DNA of 64,000 nt from Oleiphilus sp. (GTDB lineage: Bacteria; Pseudomonadota; Gammaproteobacteria; Pseudomonadales; Oleiphilaceae): contig PZPK01000004.1 in assembly GCA_006212045.1 (NCBI GenBank), forward strand, positions 62,001-126,000. Reading direction: 5' to 3'. Shown in pieces: positions 9,001 through 16,245 of this stretch. Both the position numbers and the translations under genes were made by a program. Within the stretch, counting starts at the first letter, position 1; each line of letters opens with the position of its first letter. The notes beneath the pieces are model-generated. The model was not told the origin of the DNA. It saw nothing but the letters and a program-made list of their open reading frames with translations, and did no database searches.

Positions 9001-11330
9001 TTCGTGATCGTTGAAAAATAATCACTGCTGTAAAGGTGATCCGAAGCACTACCATCGTAATCCCGATAGGGCGCTCCGTCATTGAAGTTCAGGGCAAACA
9101 CCTTCTTGCAATCCAGGGTCTGACCTTGTATCGAATCATAATAGGGGTCCCAGTCGTTACCCAGGTCAAAATCCGGGTAACTGGCCGTGGTTGTCTGCAA
9201 TACACTACCCGAATAAACAGGATCGCCATTTGAGTCAAGCTGTGCGACGGTTGCATTCACCGTATTACCATCGTTGTAGTGCGGAGATTCCTGACGCGCG
9301 TAACGACCAATTTCTACCATGGTCTCCGCAATCGCAGTGGTACCCCAAACCATTGGGTACTCTTCGATCACGCGCACGATATTATCATTGGGTGCGTGGA
9401 TACCGGTTGGTACGCACAAGTATTCTCGTGTCGTGACACCGTCAGACAAGACAAACACTTCTTTTTTCATGCCATCATCAGCCAGATTGTCCATCTCGCT
9501 ATACGCAGGCCAACGATCTTCTTCAAAGATCGGATAACAAGGGTTCATGGTTTGGCCATTCACCTTGTTGCTACCAATAATGGTGTTCATGCTTAATTGC
9601 GTATGGTCAAAGTTGTATACAGAAAGGCCAAAATTAACCTTTTGATCATTATTCTGTACCAATCCCTTGGGCTCTTCAGTCACCGCTACACGCACTTTCG
9701 GAAAAGGAGCTCCTGCCGCCGCAATGTAGGCAAGATCCTCACGCTCGTCAGGTGATGAAGTGCTGAATGAAGTGTTATCGTGATTTTGCAATCGCACAGT
9801 GAAACCGGTTTTGGTCCAGCCGGTGCCGCCATCCAGCTCACTGGTCTCGCCGATACGCACAAAGTAGGGTTTAGTTGCATTCGAGGTCTGGGAAGCCACA
9901 GCCATAAAAGGCTTATTGGAAAAATCTGTGGTATTGAAGGTCGCACTATATTCGGCATCTGAACCGGAATTCGCTGCCAGCGCGCCTACCTCAATTTTCG
10001 AGCCGGTATTTGTGGTACCACCATTGGTTTTTTCGATCGCGATCCAGTGAATGACTTCGTTACGTTTGAATTTGACTCCATCGCCGTCAGACCCATCACT
10101 GTATGGCGTAGTCAGCTGTACATCGAAGTCCTCATCGTCAATATCGCTCGTACGCACTGTCAGCTCTGGGACAGCGCGATTATTGGTATCGGTTGTATTA
10201 CTGACGTTATCACTCTTGTAGGTACTGACGCCCGCGAACACTGCCGGCGTGGCATCAAATACCTCATCATACGCAATGGTATCGATTCTGGAGTCATTAT
10301 TGGCCCAGCGCTCAGTATGAGAGCCCGCGCAGAATTCCAAATCGGAGCCGTCAGCCATATCGATGGCATGACAGCCCGCTTCGGCCACTATATAGAAGAT
10401 CGTATCGGCGGAGGTATGATCATCAGGACTGGATTTCCACTCGATCAAGCCAAAGCGCGCATCATCCTGTCCGGCACGGACATTGTGTACACGTGCGATC
10501 GAGGGGTCTGTCCCGTTGTGAGTTAACGTCACAGCGACTACGATCGGGGTTGTATAGTCATTCAGAAATTTTATGCGAGGCCAGTTGTCCGGGTCGCTAT
10601 ATTGTTCGTCCGTCCAGGAATCAGTGAAGGTGCCCATTTCAAATTTTTCGCTGATCAGCACTTGGGTATCGGTTGCCGAGCCCAAAGACTCACTGACGAT
10701 CTCGCCCATCGAAATCGTGACTTTTTCGCTATCCGGGATGGGTGAGTAAGAAGAGCTATCCGGGTCATACATGGTCAGGGAATCCTGGCTACGGTATTCC
10801 ACTTCGCCTTCCAGAACCCAAACTGTATTCCCGTTAATCAACTCACCTGCACGATCATTGACCTTGCCGCCCACCATCACTTTACGGGCAACATCCACAC
10901 GACGCATCGTCAACCAGTTGAGAAAGTTTCCGTCCCAATCACCACTTGCGTCTTCCAAAAACACTTCGTTAGTTGTGTCATATCGATACTTGCTGGTAGG
11001 GTCAAAATAGCCATAAAAGCCATTGGGTCGGGAGCCATCAGCGATGACATCAGAGAATGTGTCTCCCAAATCATTGGCCTTACGCGCCCCATTTTCGTAA
11101 GCGGCCTCGAGCATCGAACCTGACACATCGAAGGCCATCACGACACTGGGCTTTCCCGTGGCGGTTTCGAGAAAGGGCGGAATCGCCACAAAGTCGGAAG
11201 TATAAGCCGAGGTATCAACAAATGAAGCGGTGTCTGTTTTGATTGCCGCCAGCGTAAATGAGCTGATCAGGATTGCCATCAGGGCAATCAGCAGCTTGTT
11301 TATCTTCAGTACTTTTACCAAGAGTTTCAT
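6024..11330 (-). CDS. pilY1: PilY1-type pilus tip adhesin / assembly protein, with inserted modules
   Basis: PilY1 is a calcium-binding protein at the type IV pilus tip that acts in pilus extension, adhesion and surface sensing. This one has 1768 residues; P. aeruginosa PilY1 has about 1160. A signal peptide covers residues 1-29. A von Willebrand A fold begins with the MIDAS motif DVSGSM at 68-73. Residues about 252-540 hold three similar beta-rich modules inserted in the VWA region. The C-terminal beta-propeller carries TMIYVGANDGMLHAFNGG near 1190 and the calcium loop DANGDGIPDSSDG near 1475, followed by WAGKLFRL. The ATG is preceded by GAGGAAAA. It sits between pilX and pilE in one operon. 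Confidence 0.93.
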   Translation of the reverse strand: MKLLVKVLKINKLLIALMAILISSFTLAAIKTDTASFVDTSAYTSDFVAIPPFLETATGKPSVVMAFDVSGSMLEAAYENGARKANDLGDTFSDVIADGSRPNGFYGYFDPTSKYRYDTTNEVFLEDASGDWDGNFLNWLTMRRVDVARKVMVGGKVNDRAGELINGNTVWVLEGEVEYRSQDSLTMYDPDSSSYSPIPDSEKVTISMGEIVSESLGSATDTQVLISEKFEMGTFTDSWTDEQYSDPDNWPRIKFLNDYTTPIVVAVTLTHNGTDPSIARVHNVRAGQDDARFGLIEWKSSPDDHTSADTIFYIVAEAGCHAIDMADGSDLEFCAGSHTERWANNDSRIDTIAYDEVFDATPAVFAGVSTYKSDNVSNTTDTNNRAVPELTVRTSDIDDEDFDVQLTTPYSDGSDGDGVKFKRNEVIHWIAIEKTNGGTTNTGSKIEVGALAANSGSDAEYSATFNTTDFSNKPFMAVASQTSNATKPYFVRIGETSELDGGTGWTKTGFTVRLQNHDNTSFSTSSPDEREDLAYIAAAGAPFPKVRVAVTEEPKGLVQNNDQKVNFGLSVYNFDHTQLSMNTIIGSNKVNGQTMNPCYPIFEEDRWPAYSEMDNLADDGMKKEVFVLSDGVTTREYLCVPTGIHAPNDNIVRVIEEYPMVWGTTAIAETMVEIGRYARQESPHYNDGNTVNATVAQLDSNGDPVYSGSVLQTTTASYPDFDLGNDWDPYYDSIQGQTLDCKKVFALNFNDGAPYRDYDGSASDHLYSSDYFSTITNDKGTGDREVLDNVALALRQNDCRTEAGMDNFQEVISYYVFAALDTEAQSTGSYRKMMEAAARGGFVDIADDAGVFNHLPDPMWPPSTDSYSESSYDFGAYSQQDPENCDANEWDADGDCVPDTFYLAQDGDEISDALQNAIDDILARAASGGAASVVSTTSGGEGALFQSSFVPTKSDDNVTVNWFGDIQAYFIDSDGYLRADGGTAGKLDDYTDDPIMDSCFDADANEVRMKLSTSVESRPTKAQIEACSDSVFNIDPIESNEDKPLWSAANELSKLTEAQVTEQRGDYTANNTTRYILTALPDISGNLVMQDFMPDTFTSDLVGLLDTDNTTDAENLVDFIRGKEFDDGSMRNRTVEMGSGDAAVETIQRLGDVIYSTPVAVGRPSERLNLLYDDASYNEFFQQYRDRRTMIYVGANDGMLHAFNGGWYDRQNSEFSGSKDTRDYWEFGQEVWAYVPYNLLPHLKVLSEVDYGVQEGDHNYFVDQTPYIFDAKIFGSDSLVTGQPDVVVDSETVETHPGGWGTVMVVGFRMGGGESSVYPDPSDLSTTETVRPAYLIFDITNPELEPVLLAEFTHEKLGMSFSTPTALTVQPTVSLLEEDWFLVMGSGPSATQAGVEQVASFQNAHLFLLNLKTMALHPTFGVNGVMDLGATDAENAFVSDLVATDWDIDVTTDAIYFGTTQGLDTKDSNGNVWPDANGDGIPDSSDGVFDEWAGKLFRLMPTAGLSSLTHSWSVDVMYDPGQPINSRPGVSFDKNKNRWIHFGTGRYLNTADTIDETDGMLVGIKEPRAADGSFAMDSGSVSEITSAMVDVSDATVEEETGDLDGSVSLSLAQDKVQYLEERQMQYADSSDYVNGWYKNLDDSGFRGTRAMGSPTILGGFMSQTTFAPAAQACVATGVSRLHALRYTTGTAWTDWVFVDENDPDATESVVESVVIGDTASMSPGIHMGGGRKDGEATLINLNSDLSISTTTESNLEGIYSQETSWREL

Positions 11331-11354
11331 GATGTTTTCCTCGCTGAAGATGAA

Positions 11355-11948
11355 TTAAGGTACATAGCGGAAATCGGCCGCTGTCCAGGCTTCGGCATTG
11401 GATTGACCAGTGCCTTCGCTACGAAATTCGAAATATTTATGCATGCCGCCTTCGCCTCCAATGCCGACACCAGCGCCGTGGTATCCTTTATATTGCGCGG
11501 AACCCGCACCGCTGGTGTTCACAACGGTCTTGCCCTTGAATACCGCAACGCTGGCTTCAATTTTCTTTCCGTTACTCAAGGTTTGCGAGTACTCGAAATC
11601 GGTGGTTAAGCCGGTCTTTATCTGGAGATCTTCGCTACCGCCATTATCGCCAAGCAAATCCAAATCTGTTGCAACCGTTTTCAGGTCGCCATCGACATTG
11701 TCGATAATACCGTCCCATTCACCATATTCGGCAAAATCCACCAGCGCTTGCCCCAGGGGGTTACGACCACTTTCAGCATTGTTGAAGGCTTCTTCGTGAT
11801 ATACCGCGTTGGCGCCCATCTTAAAGCCGAGCGTACTGCCATCCATTGCACTGACAGCCACCAGCGTTAACACCAGTAACACCATCAGGGCGACGGCCAA
11901 TGCGGCCCCACGCTGAGATTTTTTCATAGGTACAGTCAAGGACTTCAT
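11355..11948 (-). CDS. pilX: Type IV pilus minor pilin PilX
   Basis: A 197-residue PilX-type protein. After the short basic leader KKSQRG comes AALAVALMVLLVLTLVAVSAMDGS, the non-canonical hydrophobic segment typical of PilX, without Glu at +5. In the Pseudomonas model PilV, PilW and PilX form the core of the tip complex and help recruit PilY1. The start ATG at 11948 overlaps the pilW stop by 4 bp (ATGA) and has AGGAG 7 bp upstream, so it is translationally coupled. pilY1 follows after 24 bp. Confidence 0.88.
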   Translation of the reverse strand: MKSLTVPMKKSQRGAALAVALMVLLVLTLVAVSAMDGSTLGFKMGANAVYHEEAFNNAESGRNPLGQALVDFAEYGEWDGIIDNVDGDLKTVATDLDLLGDNGGSEDLQIKTGLTTDFEYSQTLSNGKKIEASVAVFKGKTVVNTSGAGSAQYKGYHGAGVGIGGEGGMHKYFEFRSEGTGQSNAEAWTAADFRYVP

Positions 11949-12970
11949 AAACGGCTCCTGTTACGCAGATGAATCTCACGGTTGTACTGTTTACGGCGGT
12001 ACTTGCGGTCCGCAGCGGCAGCAACGTAGTTCCCACCGTCAACCATGACGTAAGTATTGTTATCATCTACCTGATTATCTATCTGGGTGGCACGGGAAAT
12101 AAGGCTCATTCGGACACTGAGCACATCATCCCAGTCGTCTGAGTCATTCAACACTGCGTCGCCCAGATCATCGGCGGTCACATAGGTGTCTGCAATCAGG
12201 TCATTGTCGGTGTCAATGCCGTAATCGAACTGCAGATATTCAACCCCTTCAACCAGAGGCTGTTCCTGAAAATTCTTGCCATTCAGGGTCATCCGCACCA
12301 GCGTCGGCGTATCATCAACCGCTGAATCACATTTGCCCCCCGCACCCAGAATACTGCAATTGCGCACATAGTAGAGTTCGGCCATGAAGGGGAAGTTAAA
12401 CACCTGATCGTCAAAAGGTATTGCCGCCGTGGCGCTGGATTCATTGGCGCCTTCAAAAAGTCGTCCTTCCTCAGCGGCCGACACGCGCACAATAATATCG
12501 TCATTACCCACCGAGGCGAGATCTGCCTCGGCAATCTGCTGCCTGGCGTCGGCATAACGTACGACCAGCACGTCGGTATTGGGCATATAGTTTTCAGTAG
12601 CATTCTCTATGCAGGAGACAGGTGCCGCAGCTCCGCCATCAAAACCTTCGATCGCCGTAGAGGTATCCAGAATCCAGGCAGAATTGCAATCGCCTGCCAC
12701 CGCATTGACACTGGTACCCGACAATGTCAGATCGCCACCTTCAATAGACCCCCAGTGGTCGGCCATGCGGACACTTTCACCAACAAAAGTTAGTCCCAGA
12801 CGTCCATTTTCCTGCACATCGCTCAGGTCTCGGGTAATTTCAAATGATTTTTTATTACTCAGAAAGATCTGGAATACCCCGGCCATCAACGTAAGACTCA
12901 AGGCCATCGCAACCATCAGCTCGATCAGACTCAGACCCTGTTGCGGGCCACGCAATTTCTGAAGGATCAT
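11945..12970 (-). CDS. pilW: Type IV pilus minor pilin PilW
   Basis: A 341-residue minor pilin, much longer than major pilins, as expected for PilW. The prepilin cleavage site is QQG followed by LSLIELMVAMALSLTLMAGVFQIFL; Glu+5 is present and +1 is Leu. The central part has four cysteines (residues around 94-118 and 205-217) that could form disulfides in the periplasmic domain. Start and stop both overlap neighbours by 4 bp (pilV TGA with ATG, and ATGA with pilX). This tight coupling fits equal production of a tip complex. Confidence 0.9.
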   Translation of the reverse strand: MILQKLRGPQQGLSLIELMVAMALSLTLMAGVFQIFLSNKKSFEITRDLSDVQENGRLGLTFVGESVRMADHWGSIEGGDLTLSGTSVNAVAGDCNSAWILDTSTAIEGFDGGAAAPVSCIENATENYMPNTDVLVVRYADARQQIAEADLASVGNDDIIVRVSAAEEGRLFEGANESSATAAIPFDDQVFNFPFMAELYYVRNCSILGAGGKCDSAVDDTPTLVRMTLNGKNFQEQPLVEGVEYLQFDYGIDTDNDLIADTYVTADDLGDAVLNDSDDWDDVLSVRMSLISRATQIDNQVDDNNTYVMVDGGNYVAAAADRKYRRKQYNREIHLRNRSRL

Positions 12971-13467
12971 AGCACCACCGGTAAAGTGTAGGTTCGTGTA
13001 TTGTCTGCCTGATTGCTATCGTCGCTTTCTTGCCAGGAGACGCTGATGACATAGGCACCATCTTCAACGGTTACCGTACCGCTGCCGCCAGGAAGAAAGT
13101 CCTCGATCTCGTCATTCCAATCAAAAATATCTTCCTGCGCGACACTGCAGCCTTCCTCGGGCGGGTCCGCATCGAGATCCGCATTCTCACACTCCCGCGC
13201 ACCCCCATCGACATCTACGTAAGTATCACCCGCGGCATTGCTCCGCATCTTGTCAGCCATGCTGGCAGCCAACATTGCGGCCTGCCCCAACTGGCCGCCG
13301 TCCCTGACCATACGCATGCCTGTCGTCTGCAATGAAGCAACTCCGAGCAGGCCTATGGCAAAAATCAGAATCGTCACCAGTACTTCGATCATGGAAAAAC
13401 CGGCCTGTCTATGCGCCATGGGTACAGCTACCCTTCGGGACTGGCGTGTTGATGTGTTTACGAACAT
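12967..13467 (-). CDS. pilV: Type IV pilus minor pilin PilV
   Basis: A 166-residue minor pilin with mature N-terminus FSMIEVLVTILIFAIGLLGVASLQ after HRQAG; Phe+1 and Glu+5 are both present. The PilV/MshD-type pattern GLLGVASLQTTGMRMVRDG follows the hydrophobic stretch. The ATG at 13467 lies inside the end of fimU, with GGGGGAG 6-7 bp upstream, so the longer leader (MFVNTSTRQSRR) is probably translated; the in-frame ATG at 13419 lacks that site. It belongs to the fimU-pilE operon. Confidence 0.88.
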   Translation of the reverse strand: MFVNTSTRQSRRVAVPMAHRQAGFSMIEVLVTILIFAIGLLGVASLQTTGMRMVRDGGQLGQAAMLAASMADKMRSNAAGDTYVDVDGGARECENADLDADPPEEGCSVAQEDIFDWNDEIEDFLPGGSGTVTVEDGAYVISVSWQESDDSNQADNTRTYTLPVVL

Positions 13468-14021
13468 GTCAAAGCTCCCCCATTGGCTAATGTTTCCGAT
13501 ACCTTGGCGCGCCCCGAAAGACTGAGCACGACCGCCTTGGCCTCAGATGCGCCACGCGAATCGCAGATCTGCCAAGTGCCTTGTGCTGAAGACAAGCCCC
13601 TGGAAGTAAAGGTCACCGTATTGGTGGCAACGGCCGCCGCATCGGTCAAACTGTGATACACAACATTTCCACCCTCAAGCGCACCACCTACCCGGATGAT
13701 CTCCGAAGTGGCAACCGTGCCATCCTCGTCCGCATCATTCCAGATAATCCAGCCATCGGCATAGCTACTGGCTGTGCATGAGGTTTGATTATTGCTCCGG
13801 CAAAGCTGCACATCATCATTCAGCTTGATGGCTTCGCTGCGGGCAAAGTAAAGCGCACCCAACATGTCATTGGCTTGAGCCGTCAGGCGATTATCCTGAA
13901 TTGTTTGCAAAAAACCCGGCACAGCGATCATCCCGAAGATGCCAACAATGGTCAGCACGATCAGCAATTCGATAATCGTAAAACCTTTTGCGCGATGCGA
14001 AAGACTCATAAGTTCACTCAT
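13458..14021 (-). CDS. fimU: Type IV minor pseudopilin FimU (GspH family)
   Basis: First gene of the leftward minor pilin operon. The protein has leader MSELMSLSHRAKG and mature sequence FTIIELLIVLTIVGIFGMIAVPGF, with Phe+1 and Glu+5. The C-terminal domain is GspH-like (FTSRGLSSAQGTWQICD, ending ALTCS). In Pseudomonas FimU links the tip complex to the major pilin. Start choice is unsure: ATG at 14021 gives 187 residues, ATG at 14009 gives 183, and a TTG at 14051 would add 10. None has a strong ribosome site. Its 3' end overlaps pilV by 10 bp. Confidence 0.86.
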   Translation of the reverse strand: MSELMSLSHRAKGFTIIELLIVLTIVGIFGMIAVPGFLQTIQDNRLTAQANDMLGALYFARSEAIKLNDDVQLCRSNNQTSCTASSYADGWIIWNDADEDGTVATSEIIRVGGALEGGNVVYHSLTDAAAVATNTVTFTSRGLSSAQGTWQICDSRGASEAKAVVLSLSGRAKVSETLANGGALTCS

Positions 14022-14078
14022 AAAATTTTTCGATAGACTGAAGATAGACAATCAGAAGTTCAAATGCAGTGTCGTCAG

Positions 14079-14108
14079 GACAAACGGCAACATTCTCGGA
14101 CGAATGGC
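14079..14108 (-). promoter_or_regulatory. Two AlgR-box-like direct repeats upstream of fimU
   Basis: Read on the minus strand, GCCATTCGTC (14108-14099) and GCCGTTTGTC (14088-14079) are direct repeats exactly 20 bp apart, 58 bp upstream of the fimU ATG at 14021. Each matches the Pseudomonas AlgR consensus ACCGTTCGTC at 8 of 10 positions. In P. aeruginosa AlgR directly activates the fimU operon. The assignment here is inference from the motif, the spacing of about two helical turns and the conserved target; no algR gene is in the window. Confidence 0.5.
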
Positions 14109-14249
14109 ACCAGAAGCGACTGATTTGCGAATAAATCGATACATTCGCGGCACTGGCTGATAAAGCGCGGTCACTGCACGCCTCTATTCAGCTTAGACAA
14201 GATAAGGGAGATTGAAAGCCGGGTTTAAGGCAGGGGAAATGCCCCTGCT

Positions 14250-15200
14250 TCAGAGATTGCTGGCGGGGATACGCAGGGCTTTGGGCATACTGAATACGAT
14301 ATTTTCTTCTCTTCCGTCCACTTCCCTGACATCGGAGGCACCAAGCACCTGTAAGCGTTGCACAACCTGCTGCACCAGCACTTCGGGCGCAGAGGCACCC
14401 GCAGTCACCGCTACCGACGCAGTATCGGTCACCCACTCGGTCCGGATTTGGGACGCATCATCGATCAGATAAGCCTTGGCACCCATTCGCTCGGCCAGTT
14501 CGCGCAAACGATTGGAATTGGAACTGTTAGGGGAGCCAACGACCAGCATCAGATCGGCATGCTCCGCCAGCCCTTTGACCGCATCCTGGCGGTTTTGGGT
14601 GGCATAACATATATCGTCTTTCCGTGGCCCCTGAATACCCGGGAATTTATCGCGCAAGGCATCGATCACTTTGGCAGTATCATCGACCGATAGGGTCGTT
14701 TGCGTTACATAGGCCAATCGCGACGCATCACGCACATCGAGGGTCGCGACATCCGCCACATCCTCGACCAGATAAATGGCGCCACCGGAGGCCGTATCGT
14801 ACTGCCCCATCGTGCCCTCTACTTCGGGATGCCCGGCATGGCCAATCAGAATGCATTCCCTGCCTTCCTTGCTGTATTTGGCGACTTCCATATGCACTTT
14901 GGTGACCAATGGGCAGGTCGCATCAAATACGTTCAATCCACGCGAGCGGGCTTCTTCCTGCACCGCCCGCGACACACCATGCGCAGAAAATATCACCAGA
15001 CTGTCATCGGGGACTTCGTGCAGCTCATCGACAAATATCGCTCCGCGGCTTTTCAGATCGTCCACTACAAAGCGGTTATGGACCACCTCATGCCGAACGT
15101 AGACTGGCGCTCCGAATACTTCCAGTGCGCGATTAACGATTTCTATTGCGCGGTCGACACCGGCACAAAAGCCTCGCGGATTAGCCAGATTCACTTCCAT
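14250..15200 (-). CDS. ispH: 4-hydroxy-3-methylbut-2-enyl diphosphate reductase
   Basis: IspH (LytB) is the iron-sulfur enzyme that makes IPP and DMAPP in the last step of the DXP pathway. The three cluster cysteines are in [14 protein letters not shown] near the N-terminus, [11 protein letters not shown] in the middle, and [12 protein letters not shown]; the substrate-binding [10 protein letters not shown] follows. I start at the ATG at 15200 ([11 protein letters not shown], 316 residues), preceded by GGAGAAAGG; an in-frame TTG at 15218 is less likely. It lies 23 bp after fkpB in the ileS-lspA-fkpB-ispH series, as in Pseudomonas and E. coli. Confidence 0.97.
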   Translation of the reverse strand: MEVNLANPRGFCAGVDRAIEIVNRALEVFGAPVYVRHEVVHNRFVVDDLKSRGAIFVDELHEVPDDSLVIFSAHGVSRAVQEEARSRGLNVFDATCPLVTKVHMEVAKYSKEGRECILIGHAGHPEVEGTMGQYDTASGGAIYLVEDVADVATLDVRDASRLAYVTQTTLSVDDTAKVIDALRDKFPGIQGPRKDDICYATQNRQDAVKGLAEHADLMLVVGSPNSSNSNRLRELAERMGAKAYLIDDASQIRTEWVTDTASVAVTAGASAPEVLVQQVVQRLQVLGASDVREVDGREENIVFSMPKALRIPASNL

Positions 15201-15223
15201 TATTCTACCTTTCTCCAACCCTG

Positions 15224-15661
15224 TTAAAGTGCCTGAACATCGACAATTTCCACCCGAAAGGTTAATTGCTTGCCGGCAAGCGGATGATTGAAATCAATGG
15301 TCACTTCGTTGTCATCAAATGCACTCACCACGCCCGGTAATTCAGACTGGCTGGCATCAGCAAATGAGATGACCAATCCCGCGCTCAGCTCCAGATCATC
15401 GGGGAAATCGCCGCGTTTGAAGGTTTGCATATTATTGGGGTTGGGCATCCCGAACGCCTTCTCCGGTAACACCTGAAACTCGCCCCGTTCTCCGGATTTC
15501 ATTCCAACCAGAAAAGACTGGAAGCCCTCGGGCAATTGCCCGTCACCAAACTCAAAATTGGCGGGAGCCTTGTCAAATGTGCTGTCTACAACAGCCCCGT
15601 CTTCCAGTCGAAGTTCGAAATGCAACACCACCCGGGTGTTTTCTGAAATCGCTATGGTCAA
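15224..15661 (-). CDS. fkpB: FKBP-type peptidyl-prolyl cis-trans isomerase (FkpB/SlpA-like)
   Basis: A 145-residue FKBP-fold isomerase of the SlyD/FkpB type. It has the [19 protein letters not shown] strand, the insert-in-flap region with [26 protein letters not shown], and [20 protein letters not shown] at the end. It lacks the histidine-rich metal-binding tail of SlyD. The start codon is TTG at 15661, and no better ATG lies nearby. Position between lspA and ispH is conserved in gammaproteobacteria. Its client proteins are not known. Confidence 0.9.
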   Translation of the reverse strand: MTIAISENTRVVLHFELRLEDGAVVDSTFDKAPANFEFGDGQLPEGFQSFLVGMKSGERGEFQVLPEKAFGMPNPNNMQTFKRGDFPDDLELSAGLVISFADASQSELPGVVSAFDDNEVTIDFNHPLAGKQLTFRVEIVDVQAL

Positions 15662-15729
15662 AACTCAGCTACCTTTCATGAAACGTACGGTTAACATATT
15701 TCTCTTTCCTCGACCCGAAGCCCGGAACA

Positions 15730-16245
15730 CTATTCACTGCGGGGTGATTCAGTCTCTTCCTGATCTTCATGCTTGCGAAACAAATCCAAGATCATCATCG
15801 CGGCACCGATGGAGATGGCAGTATCCGCGATATTAAAGGCGGGAAAATGATAGTCATCCCAGAAAAAATGCAGGAAATCAACAACATAGCCCAGCGTAAT
15901 ACGGTCATATAGATTCCCTAAAGCCCCACCCAGGATCAGGGTGATCGCAATGGCCATCCAGCGATCACCCTGCAGCGTCTGCAACCATTTGATCAATGCC
16001 AGACTCACCAGAGACGCCAGAGCGATAAAAAACCAACGCTGCCAGCCGGACTCAGTAGCCAGGAAGCTAAAAGCCGCACCGGTATTATGCAAGAGCGTCA
16101 GATTAAAGAAGCCAGGAATCACATTGACCGGCAAAGCATAGTCCAGATGGGAACTGGCCAGATACTTGGTTACCAGATCCAGCACAAGAATCACGGCACT
16201 CAAGGCGAGCCAGGGTAACATAGAGCGCTGTCCGGAGAGGCTCAC
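15730..16245 (-). CDS. lspA: Lipoprotein signal peptidase (signal peptidase II)
   Basis: LspA is the inner-membrane aspartyl protease that removes signal peptides from prolipoproteins after lipidation. The 171-residue protein has four hydrophobic segments and the two catalytic aspartates in [19 protein letters not shown] and FNIADTAIS. It starts with GTG at 16245, overlapping the ileS stop by 4 bp (GTGA), so it is coupled to ileS. Several putative lipoproteins in this window would be its substrates. Confidence 0.96.
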   Translation of the reverse strand: MSLSGQRSMLPWLALSAVILVLDLVTKYLASSHLDYALPVNVIPGFFNLTLLHNTGAAFSFLATESGWQRWFFIALASLVSLALIKWLQTLQGDRWMAIAITLILGGALGNLYDRITLGYVVDFLHFFWDDYHFPAFNIADTAISIGAAMMILDLFRKHEDQEETESPRSE

